This document shows, in pieces, positions 31,404 through 36,858 of a DNA stretch of 36,858 bases. The notes below the pieces were generated by a model. That model worked only from the letters and a program-made list of their open reading frames with translations. It did not search any database and had not been told where the DNA came from. Source of the DNA: Oerskovia rustica. Its GTDB lineage: Bacteria > Actinomycetota > Actinomycetes > Actinomycetales > Cellulomonadaceae. The stretch's first letter is position 1. Each line of letters starts with the position of its first letter. Location: contig NZ_JACSQQ010000017.1 of the NCBI RefSeq assembly GCF_014836555.1, positions 62,519 through 99,376 on the forward strand, read 5' to 3'. A program made the translations under genes and the position numbers.

Positions 31404-31841
31404 ATGCTGTGCCCTCTCGACCAGACCGTGCTCGTGATGTCCGACCGCAAGGGCGTGGAGATCGACTACTGCCCCACGTGCCGCGGAGTGTGGCTCGACC
31501 GGGGTGAGCTCGACAAGATCATCGACCGCAGCCTCGAGGCCGAGATCGCCGCCGAGGCGGGTGGCCCTGCCGCTGCGGCCGCGCCGCACGGTGCGCCCCG
31601 CGCCGCGACCCCGCCGCCCGTTCAGTACCCGCCGACCCAGCAGCTCCCGGTCCCGCCGCAAGCGCCCTACGGCTACGCGGACGACCGCCGTCGCGACGAC
31701 TACCGGGGCGACGACCGTCGCCGTGACGAGTACCGCGGGGACGACCGCTACCGCGGCTCCGACCAGTACCGCAGCGACGACCCGCGCTACCGCAAGCGCA
31801 AGAAGAAGGAGTCCTGGCTCGAGGACCTGTTCGACTTCTGA
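31404..31841 (+). CDS. TFIIB-type zinc-ribbon protein with charged repeat tail
   Basis: 145-residue protein. The N-terminus has the zf-TFIIB (PF13453) ribbon: MLCPLD, then EIDYCPTCRGVWLDRGELDK, but with a single Cys in the first knuckle as is usual in this family. A Pro/Ala/Gln-rich linker follows, then a tail of Arg/Asp/Tyr repeats (YRGDDRRRDEYRGDDRYRG) and a final basic RKRKKKESWLEDLFDF. It has no membrane segment. An AAGGAGA ribosome site precedes the ATG. It has no clear link to kdpE, 112 bases upstream. Nucleic-acid or protein binding is likely from the charge pattern; function unknown. Confidence 0.85.
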   Translation: MLCPLDQTVLVMSDRKGVEIDYCPTCRGVWLDRGELDKIIDRSLEAEIAAEAGGPAAAAAPHGAPRAATPPPVQYPPTQQLPVPPQAPYGYADDRRRDDYRGDDRRRDEYRGDDRYRGSDQYRSDDPRYRKRKKKESWLEDLFDF

Positions 31842-31849
31842 GCCGCCGC

Positions 31850-31878
31850 GGCGCCGGCCCCCAGGCGGGGCCGGCGCC
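31850..31878 (+). terminator. Terminator hairpin after the zinc-ribbon gene
   Basis: Perfect 12-bp stem GGCGCCGGCCCC (31850-31861) / GGGGCCGGCGCC (31867-31878) with a 5-base loop, 9 bases after the stop codon. Confidence 0.7.
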
Positions 31879-31945
31879 GTCGTCGTTCCACCGGGCCGTG
31901 AGCACACACGCCGCCCGCCCTCACCCGCTCCTGATCGGAAGACCC

Positions 31946-32716
31946 ATGCCCGTCCTGGACTCGTTCTCGCTCGCCGGCCGCACGGCGCTGATCACCGGGG
32001 GGAGCCGGGGCATCGGCCGCGGCCTCGCCCAGGCCCTCGGGGAGGCGGGCGCGCGTGTCGCGCTGACCGCCACCACGGTCGAGGCCGCGCGGTCCGCGGC
32101 CGACGAGCTGCGCGCGCTGGGCCTCGACGCGCACGGCTACGAGCTCGACGTGACGGACCGCGAGCAGGTGGACGACGTCGTCGCGCAGGTCGGGCGCGAG
32201 GGCGGCGGGGTCGACGTGCTCGTCAACAACGCGGGGATCTCGATCGGGGGCGCGGCCCTGGAGATCGAGGACGACGTGTGGCACCGCACGCTCGCGACGA
32301 ACCTCGACGGCGTCTGGTACTGCTCGCGGGCCGTGGCCCGGCAGATGGTCGAGGACGGGCGCGGTGGGACGATCGTCAACGTCGGGTCGATGTCCGCGCA
32401 GATCGTGAACCGCCCACGCTGGCAGCCGGCCTACCTCGCGTCGAAGGCCGCGGTGCACCAGCTCACCAAGGGGCTCGCCGCGGAGTGGGCGCCGCACGGG
32501 ATCCGGGTCAACGCGGTCGCGCCGGGCTACATCCTCACGGAGGCGTCGCCCGTGGACCAGCCCGAGTACTACGACGACTGCGTGGCGCCCGCGGCCATGA
32601 AGCGGTGGGGGACGCCGGCCGAGCTGGGGCCGGTCGTGGTCATGCTCGCGAGCGAGGCGTCGAGCTTCATGACGGGGGCCGTCGTGACGGTCGACGGCGG
32701 ATACACGCTGTTCTGA
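31946..32716 (+). CDS. SDR-family oxidoreductase
   Basis: 256-residue classical short-chain dehydrogenase/reductase. NAD(P)-binding TGGSRGIG near the N-terminus, the structural NNAGIS, the catalytic Ser in NVGSMSAQIV and the Tyr-Lys pair in AYLASKAAV are all present; the C-terminal GAVVTVDGGYTLF is typical. It resembles gluconate 5-dehydrogenase or sugar-alcohol dehydrogenases of the family, but substrate specificity cannot be read. The ATG at 31946 has a GGAAG ribosome site; a GTG 48 bases earlier would add 16 residues without a visible ribosome site. Monocistronic as far as can be seen, between a terminator and the laccase promoter. Confidence 0.9.
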   Translation: MPVLDSFSLAGRTALITGGSRGIGRGLAQALGEAGARVALTATTVEAARSAADELRALGLDAHGYELDVTDREQVDDVVAQVGREGGGVDVLVNNAGISIGGAALEIEDDVWHRTLATNLDGVWYCSRAVARQMVEDGRGGTIVNVGSMSAQIVNRPRWQPAYLASKAAVHQLTKGLAAEWAPHGIRVNAVAPGYILTEASPVDQPEYYDDCVAPAAMKRWGTPAELGPVVVMLASEASSFMTGAVVTVDGGYTLF

Positions 32717-33077
32717 GCGGCGACCTCCGCACGGTCCTGGCGGGGCTCGACGGGTACGGCCGGGCGTTCTTCTGGAGTGAGAAACGCTAAACAAAAAGGT
32801 ATACCAAACAACTTGTGCTTGACCGACGACAGAAGTCTCCCTAGGGTCGGGCGTGCACCGGACCCGTCACCACGGGAGCCGCACCGCAGCGGGCCCACGA
32901 CGTCGTCGGCCACCGAGCGGTGCCACGCGCTCCGCGTGCAGTCCACGCCCGGCCGAACGGTCCCGTCGCCCATCCCGCACGCGACCGCTCGACCCGGGCA
33001 CGCAGGGATTCGACGACGAAGACCTGACCGCCCCCGGATCCCCACGACCCGCCGGCGGGCAGAGGAGAGGGAGAACG
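32717..33077 (+). promoter_or_regulatory. Laccase promoter region with a long untranslated leader
   Basis: This 361-base gap holds no recognisable gene. An unusually AT-rich patch (about 32780-32820) includes the palindrome GGTATACC (32798-32805). The promoter TTGACC (32819-32824), 17-base spacer, TAGGGT (32842-32847) is near ideal. The leader to the start at 33078 is about 220 bases. A GTG at 32853 is in frame with the laccase, but it lies only 5 bases after the -10 box. Confidence 0.65.
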
Positions 33078-34109
33078 ATGACACAGGACACCGCCGCCCC
33101 CGACGGACTGCTCAAGCGACAGATCTCGCGACGGTCGATGCTGACCGGCACCGTCGCGGGCCTCGTGGCGCCGGCCGTGCTCGGGCTCGGCGCGGCACCC
33201 GCCGCCGCGCACGGCAACGGGAACCACGGCAAGCCCGACAAGGGCAAGCCGGGCAAGGACAAGGTCCGCCGCCTGACGATGTACGCCGAGGCGTTGCCCG
33301 GCGGGCTGATCGGCTACGGGCTCGCTCCCGGACAGGCGACGGTTCCCGGCCCGACCCTCGAGATGTGGGAGGGCGAGACGTTCGAGATCACCCTGGTCAA
33401 CACCACGGACAAGCGCCTGTCGCTGCACGCGCACGGCGTGAGCTACAGCTACGACTCCGACGGCAGCCCGCTCAACGCCTCGTTCAACGAACCCGGACAG
33501 TCGCGGACGTACGTGTGGCGGACCCACGCCGCGTACACGACCAAGGGCGGCCAGTGGATGCCGGGCAGCGCGGGCTACTGGCACTACCACGACCACGCGC
33601 TGGGCACCGACCACGGCACCGAGGGCGTCAAGGTCGGCATGTACGGCGCGCTGATCGTCCGGCGCAAGGGCGACGTCCTGCCCGACCGCCAGTACACGGT
33701 CGCCTTCAACGGCATGTCGATCAACAACCAGGTCGCGCCGAACGTGCCCGTGTTCGAGGCGAACCAGGGTGAGCGCGTCGAGTTCGTGGCGATCGGTCAC
33801 GGCAACGCGTTCCACACCTTCCACCTGCACGCGCACAGGTGGGCGAACAACCGCACGGGCTACCTCACGGGGCCCGGCGACCCGACCCAGGTCGTCGACA
33901 CGCGCGACCTCAACCCGGGGGACTCGTTCGGCTTCCAGGTGATCGCCGGGGAGAACGTCGGGCCGGGGGCCTGGATGGTCCACTGCCACGTGCAGTCGCA
34001 CTCCGACATGGGCATGGGCGGGATCTTCCTGGTCGCGAACAAGGACGGCAGCGTGCCCGACCATGCTCAGGCCGCGCTCCACCGGTACCAGGGGCACGCG
34101 CACCCGTAG
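33078..34109 (+). CDS. Two-domain multicopper oxidase (small laccase, SLAC type)
   Basis: 343-residue exported oxidase that couples one-electron oxidation of phenols or metals to reduction of O2; same length as Streptomyces coelicolor SLAC, which acts as a trimer. The Tat-type signal has the twin-Arg motif SRRSMLTG (Arg18-Arg19) and cleaves near AAAHG (about 44). Copper ligands are visible in LHAHG (117, 119), WHYHDH (169, 171, 173), HTFHLHAH (246-253) and HCHVQSHSDMGM (302-313, with Cys303, His308 and Met313 at the type 1 site). The ATG follows a GAGAGGAGAGGGAG ribosome site. A strong promoter lies at 32819-32847. Substrate unknown. Confidence 0.93.
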   Translation: MTQDTAAPDGLLKRQISRRSMLTGTVAGLVAPAVLGLGAAPAAAHGNGNHGKPDKGKPGKDKVRRLTMYAEALPGGLIGYGLAPGQATVPGPTLEMWEGETFEITLVNTTDKRLSLHAHGVSYSYDSDGSPLNASFNEPGQSRTYVWRTHAAYTTKGGQWMPGSAGYWHYHDHALGTDHGTEGVKVGMYGALIVRRKGDVLPDRQYTVAFNGMSINNQVAPNVPVFEANQGERVEFVAIGHGNAFHTFHLHAHRWANNRTGYLTGPGDPTQVVDTRDLNPGDSFGFQVIAGENVGPGAWMVHCHVQSHSDMGMGGIFLVANKDGSVPDHAQAALHRYQGHAHP

Positions 34110-34128
34110 CGGCGTCCGCGTGCGAGGC

Positions 34129-34168
34129 GTCAGGACCGGCGCGGCGCGGCGGCCGCGCGGGGCCTGAC
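34129..34168 (+). terminator. Terminator-like hairpin after the laccase gene
   Basis: GTCAGG (34129-34134) and CCTGAC (34163-34168) close a GC-rich stem-loop 20 bases after the stop codon. Confidence 0.5.
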
Positions 34169-34202
34169 GGTCGACGACGGCCGCCTACCGGCCGGTGACA
34201 CC

Positions 34203-34216
34203 TAGACTCGTCCCTC
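34203..34216 (+). promoter_or_regulatory. -10 element of the BASS-type carrier gene, leaderless
   Basis: TAGACT (34203-34208) lies 8 bases before the GTG at 34217, with no ribosome site between. Leaderless transcription is likely. Confidence 0.45.
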
Positions 34217-35185
34217 GTGCGCCAGGTGCTGAAGCAGTGGGTCGACCCGTTCATCGTGGCTCTCGTCGCGACCATGGTCCTGGGGCTCGTGGTCCCGGTG
34301 CCGGCCGACGTCCAGCGTGTCGTCGACACGGTCGCCGACGTCGCGGTCGCCGTCCTGTTCCTGGTCTACGGCATGCGACTGTCGACGAGCGAGGTCTGGT
34401 CAGGCCTGAGGAACGTCCGCCTCCAGGGTGGGATCCTCGCCTCGACCTACGTGGTCTTCCCGCTCGTGGGGCTCGCCGTCTCGTGGGCCGTGACGCCCGT
34501 GGTCGGGGCGCCGCTCGCGGCGGGCATCCTCTTCCTGTCGCTGCTGCCCTCGACCGTCCAGTCGTCGGTCGCGTTCACGTCGGTCGCGCGCGGGAACATC
34601 GCGGGCGCGATCTGCGGGGCCACGGTCTCGAACGTCGTGGGCATGGTCGTGACGCCGCTGCTGGTCCTGTGGTTCATGTCGTCGAGCGGCGCGACCGGCG
34701 GACTGAGCGGTCTGCGCGACGTCCTGCTGCACCTGCTCGCCCCGTTCGTCGTGGGCCAGCTCCTGCAGCCGTTCGTGGGCCGGTGGGTCCGGGCGCGGCG
34801 CTGGCTCACGCTGTCGGTGGACCGCGGCACGATCCTGATCGTGGTCTTCGGTGCGGTCGCCGCGGCGACGAGCGCGGGCGTGTGGGCCGGGATCTCGGGG
34901 TGGACGATCCTGGCTCTCGTCGGGATCAGCGCGGTGATCCTCGCGGTCATGCTCGCGGTGACCTGGTGGGGCGGGGCGGGGCTGCGGCTCGGCGTCGAGG
35001 ACCGCATCGCGCTGCTCATGTGCGGCTCCAAGAAGAGCCTGGCCACGGGGCTGCCCATGGCTGCGGTGCTCTTCCCGGTCGCGGTCGCGGGCACGATCGC
35101 CGTCCCGGTCATCGTGTTCCACCAGCTCCAGCTCATCGTGTGCGCGGTGTTGGCGCGCCGGTTGGCGCTGCGCGACCAGGCGTGA
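34217..35185 (+). CDS. Bile acid:sodium symporter-family carrier (SBF-like)
   Basis: 322-residue polytopic membrane protein with about ten hydrophobic segments in two inverted five-helix halves, as in BASS/SBF-like (PF13593, YfeH-type) carriers. Family blocks include FLVYGMRLST, LPSTVQSSVAFTSVARGN in the first crossover region and CGSKKSLATGLPMAAVLF in the second, where Na+ and substrate should bind. The name reflects family history; bacterial substrates are usually small organic anions. The GTG at 34217 follows a TAGACT box by 8 bases. It is convergent with doxX across a long perfect-looking hairpin. No co-transcribed partner. Confidence 0.9.
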   Translation: MRQVLKQWVDPFIVALVATMVLGLVVPVPADVQRVVDTVADVAVAVLFLVYGMRLSTSEVWSGLRNVRLQGGILASTYVVFPLVGLAVSWAVTPVVGAPLAAGILFLSLLPSTVQSSVAFTSVARGNIAGAICGATVSNVVGMVVTPLLVLWFMSSSGATGGLSGLRDVLLHLLAPFVVGQLLQPFVGRWVRARRWLTLSVDRGTILIVVFGAVAAATSAGVWAGISGWTILALVGISAVILAVMLAVTWWGGAGLRLGVEDRIALLMCGSKKSLATGLPMAAVLFPVAVAGTIAVPVIVFHQLQLIVCAVLARRLALRDQA

Positions 35186-35208
35186 TCGCGGGCCCCGTCC
35201 GGCCCGTA

Positions 35209-35271
35209 CGTCGAGTATGACGTTCGGGCTGTCCCGGAGGTCCCGTGACAGCCCGAACGTCACACTCGACG
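35209..35271. terminator. 25-bp-arm inverted repeat between convergent genes
   Basis: Arms 35209-35233 and 35247-35271 pair over 25 bases with a single mismatch (A against C) around a 13-base loop; the core is TGACGTTCGGGCTGTC. It fills the gap between the carrier gene and doxX and would be a bidirectional terminator. Its length and perfection are beyond a typical terminator, so a dispersed intergenic repeat family is possible. Confidence 0.75.
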
Positions 35272-35301
35272 CGCTTCTCGGCGTCTCAGCGGCCGACGGC
35301 G

Positions 35302-35673
35302 TCACGCACCCCAGCCGGCGAAGCGCCCCACGGCGACGAACACTGCGAGCAGCAGCAGGACGGTGTTGACCGGCACGGACTGCTTCTCGCCGAGGCGGAC
35401 GTGCAGCGGGATGGCGCCGACCTGCGTGACCGCGAGGCCGACGGCCGCGATCGGGGTGAGGATCGGCGCGATGTCGGTCACGAGCGGCAGGATCAGGCCG
35501 ACGGCGCCGAGGATCTCGAGCGCCCCGAGCACCCGGACCGCGGTCAGACGCCCCGGCGTGACCCAGCGCATCTGCTCCATCAGCTTGCCGGCCGGGGTCG
35601 TGAGCTTCATGAAGCCCGCACCGGCGAAGGCGACGGCGAGCAGACCTGCGGCGATCCAGAGGGCGATGTTCAT
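35302..35673 (-). CDS. DoxX-family membrane protein
   Basis: 123-residue four-helix membrane protein of the DoxX-like family: MNIALWIAAGLLAVAFAGAG, then MKLTTPAGKL, a second helix around VLGALEILGAVGLILP and two more. The start at 35673 has an AAGGAAA ribosome site (the frame is open a further 11 codons upstream, without support). DoxX-like proteins are linked to redox or oxidative stress functions, but many are uncharacterised. It is divergent from an HxlR regulator, and HxlR-doxX pairs are common; the regulator probably controls this gene through the intergenic repeats at 35733-35811. Confidence 0.88.
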   Translation of the reverse strand: MNIALWIAAGLLAVAFAGAGFMKLTTPAGKLMEQMRWVTPGRLTAVRVLGALEILGAVGLILPLVTDIAPILTPIAAVGLAVTQVGAIPLHVRLGEKQSVPVNTVLLLLAVFVAVGRFAGWGA

Positions 35674-35732
35674 AGGGTTTCCTTCGAGGTCGTGGCACGC
35701 CGCCATGTCGCGGCGGGTGCGCGGAAGAGGAT

Positions 35733-35811
35733 GGTCGGTAACCGTCCGTAGGGTCGGTCACCTTTTGTGCCGGAGGACATCATGGGTAACCTGGAGGAGG
35801 TCTACAAAAGG
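35733..35811. promoter_or_regulatory. Candidate HxlR operator region between doxX and hxlR
   Basis: Two direct repeats, GGTCGGTAACC (35733-35743) and GGTCGGTCACC (35752-35762), are 19 bases apart. GGTAACC also recurs at 35785-35791, and CCTTTTGT (35761-35768) / ACAAAAGG (35804-35811) form an inverted repeat. HxlR proteins bind short symmetric or repeated sites near their divergent targets, so autoregulated control of doxX is likely. Confidence 0.5.
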
Positions 35812-35849
35812 CACACCGGTGTTCCCGGTGGGTCCGGAACGGAGAACTC

Positions 35850-36290
35850 ATGTCCGCCGCCACCAGCGGTACCCACCGGTCGCAGGCTCCCGACGACCTT
35901 CACGTGCCCGTCCCCGACGGAGGCGGCTGCGGCGCCGACCACGCGAGCAGCGAGGTCCGGCGTGTCCTGGACAGGGTCGGGGACAAGTGGAGCGCACTCA
36001 TCCTGGGCACTCTCTCGAGCGGGCCGCTGCGCTTCACCGAGCTGCTGCACGGCATCAGCGGGATCTCCCAGCGCATGCTCACGCTCAACCTGCGCCAGCT
36101 CGAGCGCGACGGGCTCGTGAGCCGGACGGTCCACGCGGTCGTCCCGCCGCGGGTCGACTACGAGCTCACCGACCTGGGGCGCACGCTGCTGCCGCCGGTC
36201 CTGGCCCTCGTGGAGTGGGCCATGGAGAACACCGACGAGATCCAGGGGCACCGGGTGCGCTTCGACGCGCAGGCCGACGACCGCGGCTGA
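35850..36290 (+). CDS. HxlR-family winged-helix transcriptional regulator
   Basis: 146-residue HxlR (MarR-like) regulator. The domain begins VRRVLDRVGDKWSALILGTL and continues LRFTELLHGISGISQRMLTLNLRQLERDGL (helix-turn-helix split by family), then a wing with YELTDLGRTLLP. Seventy percent of the protein is this domain; the N-terminal 35 residues are a loose extension with one Cys (GGGCGADH), which could sense redox or electrophiles as in other members, but a single Cys is weak evidence. The ATG follows a GGAG site. It diverges from doxX, the probable target. It ends 6 bases from the convergent sufE gene. Confidence 0.9.
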   Translation: MSAATSGTHRSQAPDDLHVPVPDGGGCGADHASSEVRRVLDRVGDKWSALILGTLSSGPLRFTELLHGISGISQRMLTLNLRQLERDGLVSRTVHAVVPPRVDYELTDLGRTLLPPVLALVEWAMENTDEIQGHRVRFDAQADDRG

Positions 36291-36296
36291 GGACCC

Positions 36297-36746
36297 TCAG
36301 CCCGCCGCGACCTGTTCGCGGATCTGCCGCTTGGCGCGCAGCAGGATGCCCGTCATGCCGTTGAGCCGCAGGGGGCTCACGGCGTTCGTCAGCCCGATCA
36401 TGAACGGGTAGTCGTCGGGCACGGCGAGCGCCTGCTCGGGTGTCAGCCCGTCGAGCCCCTGCGCCAGGATCGACGCGAATCCGCGCGTGGTCGGGGCCTC
36501 GGCCGGCGCGGTCGCGTACAGGTGGACCCCGTCCTCCTCGACCTCGGCGAACGCGCGCACGGGCGACTGGCACTCCTCGACGCGCTCGAGCAGCCCGGGC
36601 GCGTTCTGGTAGCGCGCGGGCAGGTCAGGGAGCTCGCGCGAGAACTCGAGGAGGAGCTGGAGGCGGTCGCGCTCGCCGAGCGCGAGGAAGTCGTCGCGGA
36701 TCTCGGTGAGGACCGGGGGCAGGGCGGTCGCGGCGTCGTCGGTCAT
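36297..36746 (-). CDS. sufE: SufE-family sulfur acceptor for cysteine desulfurase
   Basis: 149-residue SufE-like protein that takes persulfide sulfur from a cysteine desulfurase (SufS) for Fe-S cluster assembly. The acceptor Cys59 is in ERVEECQSPVRAF, the family's conserved loop; LQLLLEFSRELPDLPARY and the C-terminal LTNAVSPLRLNGMTGILLRA complete the signature. The ATG at 36746 has a GGGAGG ribosome site 8 bases upstream. In many actinobacteria sufE is downstream of a sulfurtransferase gene; that gene would be beyond the window end. A strong hairpin at 36793-36826 lies upstream. Complete and probably functional. Confidence 0.93.
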   Translation of the reverse strand: MTDDAATALPPVLTEIRDDFLALGERDRLQLLLEFSRELPDLPARYQNAPGLLERVEECQSPVRAFAEVEEDGVHLYATAPAEAPTTRGFASILAQGLDGLTPEQALAVPDDYPFMIGLTNAVSPLRLNGMTGILLRAKRQIREQVAAG

Positions 36747-36792
36747 CCGTCGATCCTCCCACCCGCGACGCGCCCGGGCAGCGCCGGACCGC

Positions 36793-36826
36793 CCAGCGGA
36801 CGGCTCGCCGTCGGGCCGTCCGCTGG
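36793..36826. terminator. GC-rich hairpin upstream of sufE, near the window end
   Basis: Perfect 12-bp stem CCAGCGGACGGC (36793-36804) / GCCGTCCGCTGG (36815-36826), extendable by a G-U and two more pairs. It would terminate a gene arriving from beyond 36858, or act in a sufE leader. Confidence 0.5.
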
Positions 36827-36858
36827 CGCCCGGCGGGCGGTCCGCCGGCGGGCCGGGC

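Noticed and set aside
32853-33077. Extended N-terminus of the laccase from GTG 32853
   Set aside because: The extension is Arg/Pro-rich and would bury the twin-Arg signal. The ATG at 33078 has a strong ribosome site and gives the length of known small laccases.

Overview
The window is very GC-rich (apart from one short AT-rich promoter patch), with GTG and occasional TTG starts, -10 hexamers of the TAGGNT type and a gene set (glnR, crp/nth pair, DUF2516, two-domain laccase, CBM5/12 chitinases) typical of high-GC Gram-positive bacteria. The chitinases with long TTGG linkers and the general gene style suggest a Micrococcales actinobacterium near Cellulomonas, Cellulosimicrobium or Oerskovia. 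This placement is inference. No mobile element, tRNA, rRNA or CRISPR array was found. The first 19 bases are a pure C run, which suggests that the window starts at a contig end.

Layout. (1) 49-3411: crp (minus) diverges from nth (plus). Convergent to nth lies an operon of glnR and an alpha/beta hydrolase whose start and stop codons overlap. (2) 3630-6086: an unknown polytopic membrane protein, a membrane-anchored thioredoxin, a DUF4395 membrane protein and a pentapeptide-repeat protein. (3) 6234-10034: a DsrE protein divergent from a 37-residue membrane microprotein, then a nitrobindin-like barrel lacking the haem-ligating His, the Fe-S/folate protein YgfZ and a FUSC-type exporter. (4) 10198-12683: a Phd/PIN toxin-antitoxin pair, then a coupled run of DUF2516 protein, asparaginase and D-aminoacyl-tRNA deacylase. 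(5) 12921-24632: a chitin-degradation island of three secreted GH18 chitinases, with a large LuxR-type ATPase regulator before the second. A convergent corA operon sits inside the island, behind a structured leader with a possible leader peptide. (6) 24685-31291: kdpB-kdpC-kdpD-kdpE with overlapping or nearly overlapping ends, but no kdpA or kdpF. kdpB runs in frame into a 15-base C run without a start codon, so a misjoin or deletion is likely. (7) 31404-36746: a zinc-ribbon protein, an SDR oxidoreductase, a small laccase, a bile-acid/sodium-symporter-type carrier, DoxX divergent from an HxlR regulator, and sufE.

How the parts may work together. The chitinases release N-acetylglucosamine oligomers, which are both carbon and nitrogen sources. 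A nitrogen regulator (GlnR), Crp and an asparaginase lie nearby, and chitinases 1 and 2 share an upstream element at identical spacing from their -10 boxes. The best candidates for something undescribed are the corA-operon leader RNA with its short coding sequence, the shared chitinase element, and the face-to-face leaderless promoters at 6652-6675. The kdp break is the most important data-quality point.
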